A program made the position numbers and the translations under genes. Positions 7,516 through 17,800 of a stretch of DNA of 64,000 bases are shown here, in pieces. Source of the stretch: an uncultured Aquimarina sp. (GTDB lineage: Bacteria > Bacteroidota > Bacteroidia > Flavobacteriales > Flavobacteriaceae); NCBI RefSeq assembly GCF_947492405.1, contig NZ_CANLMP010000010.1:1-64000 (forward strand), read 5' to 3'. Position 1 is the first letter of the stretch; each line of letters starts with the position of its first letter. The notes below the pieces were generated by a model. That model was given only the letters and a program-made list of their open reading frames with translations. It was not told the DNA's origin and did no database searches.

Positions 7516-9675
7516 ATGATCAATAAATGCTTAATTGTATTATTTATTAGTATTATCCTTTTAGGATGTAAGAAAAGTATGAATATACTTCCTGAACAAA
7601 AATTTAAGGAGAACTACTTTGGTGAAACGATTGAAGATCCTTACCGTTATGCAGAGAATCTTAATAATTCTGCCGTACAGAAATGGATAAAGAATCAAAG
7701 TGTAATTGCTGAAAACTTGTTGGATAAAATTCATAAACGTCAATATTTAATAGAAGAGCAAACTAATTCTGATGAGAAAAATGAATTTGTAATTTCTAAG
7801 CTTAAAGTATTAGAAAATGATAAATATTTTTATCTAAAAAGGTTGTCCAATGAAAATGTTCCCAAACTTTATTATAGAAAAGCTTTTTCCGAAAAAGAAC
7901 AGTTACTATATGACCCAAAGGATTTTAGATCAGATTCTGGAATTGAATATGTAATCAATTACATTAGACCTAATTGGGATGGATCGAAGGTCGTAGTCAG
8001 TTTAACTTCTAAAGGGAAAGAAATTTCAGAATTACTTATAGTTGATGTTAGTTCTGGTAAAGTACATCCAGAGATATTAGAAAATGCCTGGCCTTCTGCC
8101 GCCGGAGGAATACAATGGTTACCGGATAATAAAGGCTTTGTATATGTCTATCATCCTGTGACCGATCCTAAGGCTAAAGGCTTTCTTAAAAATATGCAAT
8201 CTGTTGTATATCGATTGGGAGATAAACCAGAGATACTAAAAGTTATATTATCAAAAGAGCTTAACTCCGAATTAGCAATAAACGAAGAAGATTTTCCAGT
8301 AATTTCTATAGAAAACCCAGATGCTCAATACATATTGGGAAAATTGACTGGAGCCTATAGTTATTACGACGCTTATTACAAGTCAATAAATAATATTAGC
8401 TCTAAAGAATGGAAACCATTGTTTACAAAATCTGATAAAGTAAAAAGTATTAAGATTAGTGGAGATTCTGTTGTGTATAGAACTGCTAAAGATGCGCCTA
8501 ATTTTAAGATCTGCATGACATCGTTGATTAATCCCGACTTTAAAAATCCGCAGGTATTGGTGGAGGAATATAAGGATAAAGTTATTACGGATTTTGAGTT
8601 AACCAGCGAGGGTTTATACTTTGTGACCAATACTAATGGAGTGAAAGCTGATTTATATAAACTGGATAATGCAACTATAGAAGCAGTTCAACTTCCTCAG
8701 GTATATGGTAATATTAGTATCAGTTCTTTAGGTGCCACACATCCAGAATTATGGATCAATGCGAGAGGTTGGATCACCAATAATAAAAGATACCTTTATA
8801 CGTCAGAAGGGCTTATTAATCAAAGCTTACAAGAGGATGTACATAACGATAAATTAGATAATATAGTCGTAGAAGAGATAGAGGTAACAGCACGAGATGG
8901 AGAAAAAATACCTTTATCATTGATATATAACAAGGATCTTGTAAAGAATGCTAAAAATCGTGTGATGATGGATGGCTATGGTTCTTATGGAATATCTATG
9001 AAACCAGGATTTTCATTGAGACGATTGTTATGGGTCATGGAAGGAGGCGTATATGCGATAGCTCATGTACGAGGAGGAGGAGAAAAAGGAGATGCCTGGC
9101 ATAAAAGAGGTTATAAAGCTACGAAATCGAATACTTGGAATGACTTTATTGACTGTGCGGAATTTTTGATTGATCGTAAATATACCAATCCAGATCAATT
9201 AGCTATATGGAGTGGTAGTGCGGGCGGTATTATGATTGGTCGAGCTATTACAGAACGACCGGACTTATTTGGAACGGCAATTGTGGAATTTGGCTCTTTA
9301 AATATGCTTAGATCAGAAATGAGAGCTAATGGCGCGAATAATGTTAAGGAATTTGGTACCATTAAAGATTCATTAGGGTTTAAAAATTTATTAGAAATGG
9401 ATGCATACCATCATATAAAAGATAAAGAAGACTATCCGGCTACCTTATTGACTGTAGGTTTAAATGATCCAAGGGTTCCTGCTTGGTTTTCTGTAAAGTT
9501 TGGTGCTCGTATTCAAGCTGCAAATACTTCGGAAAAGCCTAATTTTTTATTAGCTAACTCAGAAGCAGGTCATGCGCAAGATGATACAAAACTAATAGAA
9601 TTTACAAGGTTTGCTAATATCTTATCTTTTGCTTTATGGCAAACGGGTCATCCAGAGTATCAGCCAGAAAACTAA
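7516..9675 (+). CDS. prolyl oligopeptidase family (S9A) lipoprotein
   Basis: A 719-residue serine peptidase. Residues 1-18 are a lipoprotein signal (lipobox LLGC, Cys18). CKKS after the Cys has no acidic surface-export signal, so a periplasm-facing location is likely. An N-terminal beta-propeller covers about 60-430 and an alpha/beta-hydrolase domain about 450-715, with nucleophile Ser568 in GSAGG, Asp651 in NDPRVP and His686 in GHAQD; HVRGGGEKG is also conserved. The family cleaves or circularises short peptides. It probably shares a transcript with the GG-leader precursor and has its own terminator downstream, so maturation or degradation of that peptide is a fair inference. A general scavenging peptidase is the alternative. 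Confidence 0.9.
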   Translation: MINKCLIVLFISIILLGCKKSMNILPEQKFKENYFGETIEDPYRYAENLNNSAVQKWIKNQSVIAENLLDKIHKRQYLIEEQTNSDEKNEFVISKLKVLENDKYFYLKRLSNENVPKLYYRKAFSEKEQLLYDPKDFRSDSGIEYVINYIRPNWDGSKVVVSLTSKGKEISELLIVDVSSGKVHPEILENAWPSAAGGIQWLPDNKGFVYVYHPVTDPKAKGFLKNMQSVVYRLGDKPEILKVILSKELNSELAINEEDFPVISIENPDAQYILGKLTGAYSYYDAYYKSINNISSKEWKPLFTKSDKVKSIKISGDSVVYRTAKDAPNFKICMTSLINPDFKNPQVLVEEYKDKVITDFELTSEGLYFVTNTNGVKADLYKLDNATIEAVQLPQVYGNISISSLGATHPELWINARGWITNNKRYLYTSEGLINQSLQEDVHNDKLDNIVVEEIEVTARDGEKIPLSLIYNKDLVKNAKNRVMMDGYGSYGISMKPGFSLRRLLWVMEGGVYAIAHVRGGGEKGDAWHKRGYKATKSNTWNDFIDCAEFLIDRKYTNPDQLAIWSGSAGGIMIGRAITERPDLFGTAIVEFGSLNMLRSEMRANGANNVKEFGTIKDSLGFKNLLEMDAYHHIKDKEDYPATLLTVGLNDPRVPAWFSVKFGARIQAANTSEKPNFLLANSEAGHAQDDTKLIEFTRFANILSFALWQTGHPEYQPEN

Positions 9676-9715
9676 CTGAAAAATAGTGTTGTTGTAAATT
9701 GTACGAATAACAAAC

Positions 9716-9749
9716 AAAACCCAGCTACAAATCAATGTAACTGGGTTTT
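9716..9749 (+). terminator. terminator after the peptidase gene
   Basis: AAAACCCAG, a 16-nt loop and CTGGGTTTT form a stem flanked by A and T tracts, so it can work in both directions. It is 41 bp after the peptidase stop codon. Confidence 0.85.
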
Positions 9750-9762
9750 ATCTATTTATATT

Positions 9763-9933
9763 TTTACTGTTACCCGGCCAAGCTTTGATGCTACTAGTTG
9801 CAAACTAGCAGTAGTATACTATGCCCGAACGGGGGTAAACTACTATCATATTGTAGTAGCTTTTTGCTTTCTCTTTTTATTATTTACTCTTACCTGTCAA
9901 TCTTTCAAGCCACTAGTCACAGACTAGCGGGAG
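9763..9933. repeat. two diverged copies of a 50-bp repeat with palindromic core
   Basis: Copy 1 (about 9763-9813) and copy 2 (about 9883-9933) align over 50 bp, both starting TTTACT.TTACC. Each has an inverted repeat near its end: CTAGTT-GCA-AACTAG and CTAGTC-ACA-GACTAG. On the reverse strand both read Leu-Val-Cys-Asn/Asp followed by a stop, so they may be duplicated ends of small coding cassettes. The 120-bp spacing and location downstream of the RHS module suggest leftover material from cassette turnover. Confidence 0.5.
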
Positions 9934-10062
9934 CGAGGGATTAATGGCATTTACTATTTGTTCAGGTGTGGCAGTAACTGAAACATGTCCTGATGGTAAA
10001 CCAGGAAGATCCCCATCAACACTTACACTTCCTTTAGGTAATTTAGATGTATCTACAGCCAT
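9913..10062 (-). CDS. 49-residue orphan ORF, possible displaced toxin-tip fragment
   Basis: ATG at 10062 to TAG at 9913. The product starts MAVDTSKLPKGSVSVDGDL, contains PGLPSGHVSVTATPEQI and ends LPLVCD. No signal peptide. It lies on the RHS strand, downstream of the terminator at 10116-10142, so it is not part of that transcript unless there is read-through. The PGLPxGHVS segment gives the impression of the end of a polymorphic-toxin domain, but I cannot confirm this. It may be a remnant C-terminal tip left by cassette exchange, or simply a chance frame. Confidence 0.35.
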   Translation of the reverse strand: MAVDTSKLPKGSVSVDGDLPGLPSGHVSVTATPEQIVNAINPSLPLVCD

Positions 10063-10115
10063 ATATGGCGTTGCTTGTATATAGCAAATTTAAAATTTGT
10101 AAATCAATAAAAGAA

Positions 10116-10142
10116 AAGAGACTGCTACTACAACAGTCTCTT
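10116..10142 (-). terminator. terminator of the RHS/immunity operon
   Basis: AAGAGACTG, loop of nine, CAGTCTCTT; on the reverse strand a T-rich run follows (TTCTTTTATTG). It lies about 105 bp after the stop of the gene at 10248-10691. Confidence 0.75.
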
Positions 10143-10247
10143 GATGCTATTTAAGTTTCTCACACTATATCTATACCTCACTCTTACGCATCACGGAAAA
10201 TATTTCCGCGCTATCATATCTGAGCGATCGGGTTTTCGTTTTTTTAA

Positions 10248-10691
10248 CTATTTATGTGAATCTTCCCCTATTATCATTTTAGTTGTTTCTAAATAAGAAG
10301 GATCGTAGTCTATTAAAATAAAGGTCTTCCCTGTATTCTTAGAAATTTTTTGAAAATATTGTTTTAAAAAAGAGACTCCGTCGTAAGACAACCCGACTAA
10401 TCCAAAAACAACAAAGTCAAAACCTTTCATTTCAGTACGAATCAAAAATTTAAGAAAATCTCTATTGTTTATGTTAATATATTTATCAAGCCCTTCTTTT
10501 ATCAATACTTTTTTATGCTTTCCAATATATGTTGGCAGTAAGATAGAATCGTAAACTTTAGATAAAGCGTTTATTACAATTGATTTATTGTTATTTTCAA
10601 TTATTAAATCAGAAATAAACTCATTATTGGTTTTAAAACAATAAACCTTACCTAAGTCTACTATTGTATAAATGTTTTTGTCTGTTATCAT
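10248..10691 (-). CDS. candidate immunity protein for the RHS toxin (147 aa)
   Basis: The start overlaps the RHS stop codon (ATGA, 10688-10691), so the two are translationally coupled. The 147-residue product is cytoplasmic (no signal peptide), rich in Ile, Lys and Asn, with alternating strands and helices (YTIVDLGKVYCFK; DFVVFGLVGLSYDG). I recognise no family. A small unknown gene directly after a variable RHS tip is the standard position of a cognate immunity gene, and that is the main evidence. It is the last gene before the terminator. Confidence 0.6.
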   Translation of the reverse strand: MITDKNIYTIVDLGKVYCFKTNNEFISDLIIENNNKSIVINALSKVYDSILLPTYIGKHKKVLIKEGLDKYININNRDFLKFLIRTEMKGFDFVVFGLVGLSYDGVSFLKQYFQKISKNTGKTFILIDYDPSYLETTKMIIGEDSHK

Positions 10692-13600
10692 TTTGCTATT
10701 TTTCCTATTTGATATCCATATTGAGATGCTTCCCCGATAGTAGTTCTGGCTGCTTGTAATACTTTATCAACAAACTTATAATTACCAGTTTCAACGCCAT
10801 ATCTTATTGCTGCATACATCCTATGGTTACCTCCCGTCATTATAGTTCTACCGCTTTTATCTAATAGATTAGATAAACCTTTATAATTATTGAAGGTTCC
10901 ATTGCGCATTTGTTCTAAGTACTTTTCACCTGTTTCTCTAAAAAAATGTTGCTGCCCTCTGAATATATTCCTACCTTTAGCATAAGCATTCATACTATTC
11001 TTAATAGCATGATATGCATATTTAGCCTTAACCCATTGGTAGACCCATTTTCCTCCTTTGACCACCTTAATCATTGCCCATTCACCAACTATTATAGATG
11101 CAAGTTCTCCAGCGGCCTCATTCTTTTCTCTTTCATTTTGAGCAATATCAGCATCTGTAGGGTTATATGGATCATTCCCATTCAAAAAGGCAGTCCTTGA
11201 TCCTCCATTGTATGCCATTCCATAAAGCTCTCCTGTACCCATTTCCTTTACATCCTTTTTTTGGCTTTTCTTTTTCTTCTTCTTTGGATCTGTATCATCA
11301 TCACTTGAATCATAAACAGTAATCATGTCATTAGAACTTAACGTATGCCAATTACCATCAAAATCCTGTAAACTTGTTTCTCCATCAGCCCCCGAAGGAT
11401 CAGCCCAAAAAACTGGATTGTTATCAAAAGCATTATAAGGAGACATTGAGTGGTGTGTAACAGGATCAATCCCTGTCCAACGAGCAATCGCAGGATCATA
11501 TTTTCTAAGATCCATACTAAGCATATTTATACCTAATTCATTTTCTTCTTCAACACCATTAAACCCATACTTATGCTCTGATACAATCTGCGTATTATAT
11601 CCTTGATGGCGCATCCCAAAAGGATAATAATTTTTCTCTTGCATGATTTCATGTGCATAATCATTATCACCATCTACATCGGCATTGTTTCTAAGGATAT
11701 CGATTTTCCCATCATTGTCTCGGTCACTATAGGAGAGCCTTATATTTCCTAAATGGTCTTTGAGTTGGTATACATAATCAAACTCACCTTCTCCATTAGG
11801 TTCTATGTATCCTTCTGCGTGGTTAAAGAACTTAAGTTGTCCGTTTTCATACACATGGTTACCAGCATATTCAGTTGTTAAAGAACTTCCTCCAGAGACG
11901 ATCTTTTTAAGTTTGGTTCCAGTGGCGTCGTAAATATAGCTAATATTTCCTGTTCCTTCACTATTAGAAATCGCAACAGTATTAGGTAAGTTTAAATGAT
12001 TATAAGCAATACTAGATATTCCCTTATTACGATCGATTGTCATATTACCATTACTGTCATAGATATAATCATCATTGGTATTGGTTCCGTCTTTAAAGCC
12101 TTCATTTTTATAACTTGATGTAATAGCTTCTCTTACTTTTAAAAGCTTGTTATTAGAATACGTATAATAAAGTTCATCAATGGTTTTAATAGCTCCTCCT
12201 CCAGGTCTTCCATTTCTGGTGATTCTTCCGATATTTCCATTTTTATCATAGGCAATCCCCCACATACTATAAGCATCTCCACTCATTAAGGTCGAGCCTT
12301 TTAAACTATTTGCTCTGGTAATTCTATTTAAATCATCATACTGATAAGAGTAGGATCTTTTTACATTATCGTTAGCAGTTTTCCATATGGTTTGCGATAT
12401 ATTTCCGTTATAGAGTTTTGGTACATTATAATAGCCTTCTACTTGATCATAATGAATCTTAAAGGTAAATAAATCATCACCAATATTATTTACATCATTG
12501 ATGTCTGTTAGCCACCCACGTACATTATAGGCATAATCTACCGTTTGTAGGGGAGCCTGCTCTGCATTCCCTACTTTTTTACTTTCTAACTGTCCTAAAT
12601 CATCATACACATTATGCGTAATTAACTCTTCTGCAAAGTTATTGATTTGCTGTTTTTGGGTTACTAATCTCCCCATATGATCATAGATAAATTTATCTGT
12701 GGTAACAATAGCCGCGTTACTACCTTTGGTATGGGTTGTTTTTACAATTTTAGGTTTACCTGTAAAATCTAATAAGGTTTCTATCTTATCCGTAGTATTC
12801 AAATAATCATTTCTACTTCCTGTCCAGATTACTTGTCCTTTGGTATCATATCCATATACTGTAGTGATCCAGCTATTGGTTCCTAACACTCTTACTTTGG
12901 ACCCTGTTGGTAAGCTCTTTACGTTATTAGTAGTAGCTATTCCATACACTGAAGTAGGCTTATTCATTCCATCTCTATCGAAGGTATAGTTATCATAATA
13001 GTTGATGGTAAGAATATCTAAGCTTGCTATATCATCTGGATATGTATTTGCTGAATAATATAAAGGGGTGTTACTTATAGTATTATTAGGGCTTGTTACT
13101 TTGGTTTCATAATGAGAATTAGTGTCATTAAGTTCGAACTGCATTTCTTCTCTTGTCGCTGTATCATCTAATAAACCTGTGTATACTACACGTCCTAAAA
13201 CATCATACCTAGTAAACAACCATTTATTATCGTTCCTTAAATTTGCATGCTGTGTCATTACCGGTTGATCTAATTTATTATATACAATGTATTCCCAACC
13301 TTTACCAGGTATTTTCTTTTCTACCAATCGGTTTCTATGATCATATTTGTATTGGTATCCCAATTCATTGAGTTCTGTAGTAGATACTCCATTACTCACT
13401 GTGATCTTAGGAGGGATTACATAGGTAAGATTCCCAAAATCATCATACACATAATACGTGTCATGAGCTACACCTGCATTGTACGTTCTTTTTAGAATAA
13501 CTCTGCCGGATTTATCAGTATATTCTCTGGTAGTGTGATTATCACCATCACTACTTTTCCAGTTTTCATCTTTGGTGATATTTACCAAAAGTTCATTTTT

Positions 13601-14830
13601 TGCATAATTACTAACTTTCACTAAAGAAGGAGCTTCGGTATTACCATTTGTAAAATTCACTTTAAAATAGACTATGCCATCAGCGATGGTATTTGCTCTT
13701 CTATCTAGTTTTATGGTATGATCGTCTCCTGTAGCTTTTGCTATCCAATCTAATCCCGGTGCAGCCTGTTTTAATGGTCTACTTAATGGAGATTTCTCAA
13801 CAATCGTTTCTGAATAGGGATTGGTGGTATTCTGATACTTTGCGGTATTATAAAACTTATTTAATTTGGTCAAAGGATCAGTATAGATTGCTCCGTTCTG
13901 GGTCTGATCTGATGCATATGGCAGGTATTCTCTTGGCTGTCTTCCTAGCTCATCATACTGATAATGAGTAATGATATCTTTTGGTTTGGATTGTATTATC
14001 AACTGATTTATAGGCGCTCCATTACCATCTATTTGCGTCAATACCGGATTCCAGAAATACTGTTTTACATTAACATCAGTAGCATAATACAAATAGTTTC
14101 TAAATCGAGCAGTAGTGGTATTATTTCTCCATTTATAATCAGTTCCATTTAACACTTTGGTACCATTGCTATCATAGACGCCACTGATGCCACTATTACC
14201 ACCTGTATAGGTATGTGGATGTACTACGCCTACTAATAAGTACCATTGGTTCAGGTTTGGCATATCGCCTGACCAGAAATAAGGATTGTTATTAGCAGAA
14301 CCACTAAGATTATTTACATTTTGAGTACCGTGATAGGTGGTTCCATCCTGTGATCCAGTACGTTTTACCCAAACGGTGTAGCGATAAGATACGTTTTTAT
14401 CTACTGGGATATAATCGGTATTCCATCCTCCATCTGCATCTCTATTGGTATCATTTCCACATTTCCATAATAAAGACTGTTCTCCAAATGGATTAGCACC
14501 AAAAATACGCTCATTATCCGAAGACTGACCATTCATATTAAACAAAGGAGTGTGTCCTCCGCCTAACGTCCAATCACCTGTCCAATTCAAGATATTGGTG
14601 CTTTGGCCTTGTCCACCTGCTCTAAGGGCTATGGACTGCTTAGCTCTACCCAATCCATCAGCATAGTTTACCGATACGATCTTGTCACTCTCCAGTACCT
14701 GATCCTGTTCTCCTTCTTTTACCTCTTTTTGATATGCGGTAGTCTTTATATAATTCTCTGACTGTGTCTGTGCACTGACTATTGTACTGACTAGTACAGT
14801 AATCACTAAAAATAAATTTTTCATCTTCAT
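10688..14830 (-). CDS. RHS/YD-repeat protein with variable C-terminal toxin-like domain
   Basis: Start taken at 14830 (MKMKNLFLVITVLVSTIVSA, a signal peptide), 7 bp after the upstream gene; an in-frame ATG at 14884 would overlap that gene. 1380 residues: a DUF6443-type N-terminal segment (VSVNYADGLGRAKQSIAL), many YD repeats (YQYDDLNRITRA, YDHRNRLVEKK, YDSNGNMTID), the RHS core (KDHLGNIRLSY, LDLRKYDP-like ARWTGIDPV, SPYNAFDNNPV) ending near residue 1147, a Lys-rich linker, then about 230 unrelated residues. That tip ends with GGNHRMYAAIRYG, resembling the GxHR motif of ParB/sulfiredoxin-like nucleases. Expected role: shell plus toxin for contact or secreted competition. The tip's enzyme activity is inference. 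Confidence 0.85.
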   Translation of the reverse strand: MKMKNLFLVITVLVSTIVSAQTQSENYIKTTAYQKEVKEGEQDQVLESDKIVSVNYADGLGRAKQSIALRAGGQGQSTNILNWTGDWTLGGGHTPLFNMNGQSSDNERIFGANPFGEQSLLWKCGNDTNRDADGGWNTDYIPVDKNVSYRYTVWVKRTGSQDGTTYHGTQNVNNLSGSANNNPYFWSGDMPNLNQWYLLVGVVHPHTYTGGNSGISGVYDSNGTKVLNGTDYKWRNNTTTARFRNYLYYATDVNVKQYFWNPVLTQIDGNGAPINQLIIQSKPKDIITHYQYDELGRQPREYLPYASDQTQNGAIYTDPLTKLNKFYNTAKYQNTTNPYSETIVEKSPLSRPLKQAAPGLDWIAKATGDDHTIKLDRRANTIADGIVYFKVNFTNGNTEAPSLVKVSNYAKNELLVNITKDENWKSSDGDNHTTREYTDKSGRVILKRTYNAGVAHDTYYVYDDFGNLTYVIPPKITVSNGVSTTELNELGYQYKYDHRNRLVEKKIPGKGWEYIVYNKLDQPVMTQHANLRNDNKWLFTRYDVLGRVVYTGLLDDTATREEMQFELNDTNSHYETKVTSPNNTISNTPLYYSANTYPDDIASLDILTINYYDNYTFDRDGMNKPTSVYGIATTNNVKSLPTGSKVRVLGTNSWITTVYGYDTKGQVIWTGSRNDYLNTTDKIETLLDFTGKPKIVKTTHTKGSNAAIVTTDKFIYDHMGRLVTQKQQINNFAEELITHNVYDDLGQLESKKVGNAEQAPLQTVDYAYNVRGWLTDINDVNNIGDDLFTFKIHYDQVEGYYNVPKLYNGNISQTIWKTANDNVKRSYSYQYDDLNRITRANSLKGSTLMSGDAYSMWGIAYDKNGNIGRITRNGRPGGGAIKTIDELYYTYSNNKLLKVREAITSSYKNEGFKDGTNTNDDYIYDSNGNMTIDRNKGISSIAYNHLNLPNTVAISNSEGTGNISYIYDATGTKLKKIVSGGSSLTTEYAGNHVYENGQLKFFNHAEGYIEPNGEGEFDYVYQLKDHLGNIRLSYSDRDNDGKIDILRNNADVDGDNDYAHEIMQEKNYYPFGMRHQGYNTQIVSEHKYGFNGVEEENELGINMLSMDLRKYDPAIARWTGIDPVTHHSMSPYNAFDNNPVFWADPSGADGETSLQDFDGNWHTLSSNDMITVYDSSDDDTDPKKKKKKSQKKDVKEMGTGELYGMAYNGGSRTAFLNGNDPYNPTDADIAQNEREKNEAAGELASIIVGEWAMIKVVKGGKWVYQWVKAKYAYHAIKNSMNAYAKGRNIFRGQQHFFRETGEKYLEQMRNGTFNNYKGLSNLLDKSGRTIMTGGNHRMYAAIRYGVETGNYKFVDKVLQAARTTIGEASQYGYQIGKIAK

Positions 14831-14837
14831 CACTGTA

Positions 14838-17800
14838 TTAGTTGTTTTTATAGTGGTATTCATTTTCCGATAGAATATTTCCATCTCCGTCTTTTACGTT
14901 TACTAATCGATTAAATCCATCGTACTCATAATACATGGTATATCCTTTTGGATCTGTGATACTGGTGACCCCAATCATCGGATCATAAGTATAGGAAGTA
15001 ATCAGTGCATTGGGTACTGCCTCTCTCAGCTGATCCAAGGTTTCTCTCAGAGCACCTTCTTTACCTGCATATCCAATTGTGTTGTCATCATCCTGGTTGG
15101 ATTGCGATTGTATCGTTGCTAAACGAGAAGTGATCTGACTATAGGTAGCATTTTCTATCTTGGCTACAGGATATTTCCCTTCATATCCCCAGATATAAAT
15201 ACTAGATGCTCCATTGGTTTGTGATACTTCCAGCGGATTCCCTTTGGTATCATATTGATGATATCGCATACGCGGTTCCAGGGCTGTAGTGCCTTTACTG
15301 GTATATATAGTTTCCGGGAATACCTGTTTTTCGGTTCCCCATAACTTATAATCTGTTCTTTGTTTTGCCAGCAGCGTATTGGTCGATCCCTGTTTGGTAT
15401 ACTGCTCTACTTGTAAAGGCATCCCAATACGATAGGTATCGATCATTACATCAATAGCTTTGTTGGCATTAAGAGGTAAGGTACCAAGCGCTGCCCTATC
15501 CTGAGGATAATACATTTTAGAGATCGCTATCTCCCCATTGTTTTTGGTAGTTTGCGTACGTGTCATTTGTTTATGGGTATCGTTATCATAGAAGTATTCT
15601 GTTTTTTGCTCTATGATCTGATCCTCAAAAAACTGTTTTTCGGTTTTTGATTCTAATCGTGTCCATACAGGTGTTAAGCGATACTTGTTAGCGAAATACT
15701 TGGTATATGGCCCTAATTCTCCTCCTGCATCACAAACGCCAAATAGAGAATTAGGAAGTGTGATGTCAATAGTATAGGTACCATTTCCGTATATTTTTTT
15801 CTTACAGGCTTGGTGGGCAATCGCTTGCGGGATCATAAAGACTCCGTTGTGTGGCATGGTGGTACTCAGGGTTTGTTGTGAGTAGCTTTGCGAACTTTGC
15901 TGCACCATTTTTCTTTGATCGTTATAATGGGTAGTTGTTTTTAGTCTTCCGTTTAGATGGTATCTGGGGAAATAAGGGCGGTTTGCCACTGCTACACCAT
16001 CATCCTCATTATAAAAACTATAGACAGTATGCCCTTGATATTGATTGTTTTTAAATCGTATTTCAGAAACATCGGTATAAGCAATATTGTATTTTGCTTT
16101 TGGAGCCAAATTACTGCTATAAAACTTGTACAAATTCACATCAGGTACATTGACACCATCACGTACAAGACCATTATGTATTTCTACATCAGAAAAGAAT
16201 AGTTTTTGATGCACCACTCCGGAAGAAGCATAGTTACCTTCTATAATACTAGGAGTAATTACTCCATTTTCAGGCAACGTATTATAATAATAATACTTAG
16301 CCAATACATCATTAGAATTTTCTGAAGGTTTGTCTTCTGTTTTAACCAATCGTAAACCTCCTATCATATTGTTTCTGCTTATCTCCTGTTCTACCAGCAG
16401 GTCATACTGAACATTCAAAGCTGTATTAGCATTTCCATTGACTAGTAAAATGCGATAATCTCCTTCTTCTAATTGTAAAATAAAATCACTGTCAGGAGTC
16501 GTACTGAAGTATACAATCTTTGGATTGGTAGCAGGATTACTGGTCATAATATCACAATAGGTGAGTGGTTGTTCTCCGGTATCACAGATGGTATAGGTAT
16601 CACCGGTTACTGTTGTAGAACATCCATTAGGTTGTAATCCAAAGTCAGGACACGGACTCGTTACACACTGCCCTGTTCCTATTCGAGATTTATACACACA
16701 AACAAAGGTGACTCCATTATCAGCTAATGGATTGCCAGGATCATAATTGTTGAATGTGGCATCAAAAGCAATTGCTTTGTTGGCATTTAAAGCATCGATC
16801 GTAAACCCACCATTGGCAATATTCTGAAGGTTATGTAAGTATTCGATATCATCAATATTAGGGCAATCATTGAGATCATTGGTACTTGCTATAGGGTTGT
16901 CACTTCCTCCCTGAACCGCAGTGGTGTATCTTTGTAGATTAATTGTTCCCTCTTCTTCTAAAGGACCGCTATGTCCATTAAAAAAGAATTCGGTGCTTCC
17001 TCCGGTAGGGTAGGTAATTTTTTGTAGCGTTCCGTTAATTGCAAATTGAGGTTTAGATGTACGGTCAGACCCTGGGAAGTCATAATCTAATCTGGTCAGT
17101 CCGTATTGTTCGTTAAAAAGGAACCTGTTCCCCACCACATTCGTGATATGTGCTCCTCCACCATTATAATATCCCCAAAGATCCATATAATGAGAACTTA
17201 TATGAGGAAGTTGTGTTGGGTTAAAATAGTCAAAACGATGCGTTTTCTCTTTAGGAGTTGTAGGTGATGTATTAACAGTTCCTTGATCACTAAACACCTC
17301 AACCTCACGAATGGCATCTAGTTTTAGACGTTTATCACCTGCTGGATATATCCCAGAACCGGATTCTGATACGAAATATGAATAATCCAGTTCAAAGGCT
17401 TTTATAGTCTGACCTAAAGTATTATAGGCATTGATACTTGTAATCGCAGACTGCCCAAGCAAATCTTCTCGCTGCAGACCACTTCCAAAATCTACGGCTA
17501 ACTTACCATTATGAAAAATAGCTGTTGGGTTAAATTGTTGGATCTTATAGATCGTTTGTTTATGTTGTGCTACAATTTCTTGTGTAAAAACTGAAGAATT
17601 CACATTTTGATAAAATTGAACAATATGGTCTAAAGGCAACCGCTGATTCTCTGCATAGTAGGCTCCATTCCCGTAATAGTAGTTAATGACATCTTCTTTA
17701 TTGGCCGTTTCTATCTTGGTTACATACCAACTGGAGATATATTCTGCGGTATATTCGTTCTGTTGGGTGCTATAGGATGTATGGGTGAATTCTGCTTTAG

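Noticed and set aside
14838..14884. ATG at 14884 as the start of the RHS toxin protein
   Set aside because: It overlaps the end of the upstream gene and places 18 residues before the signal peptide; 14830 fits better.
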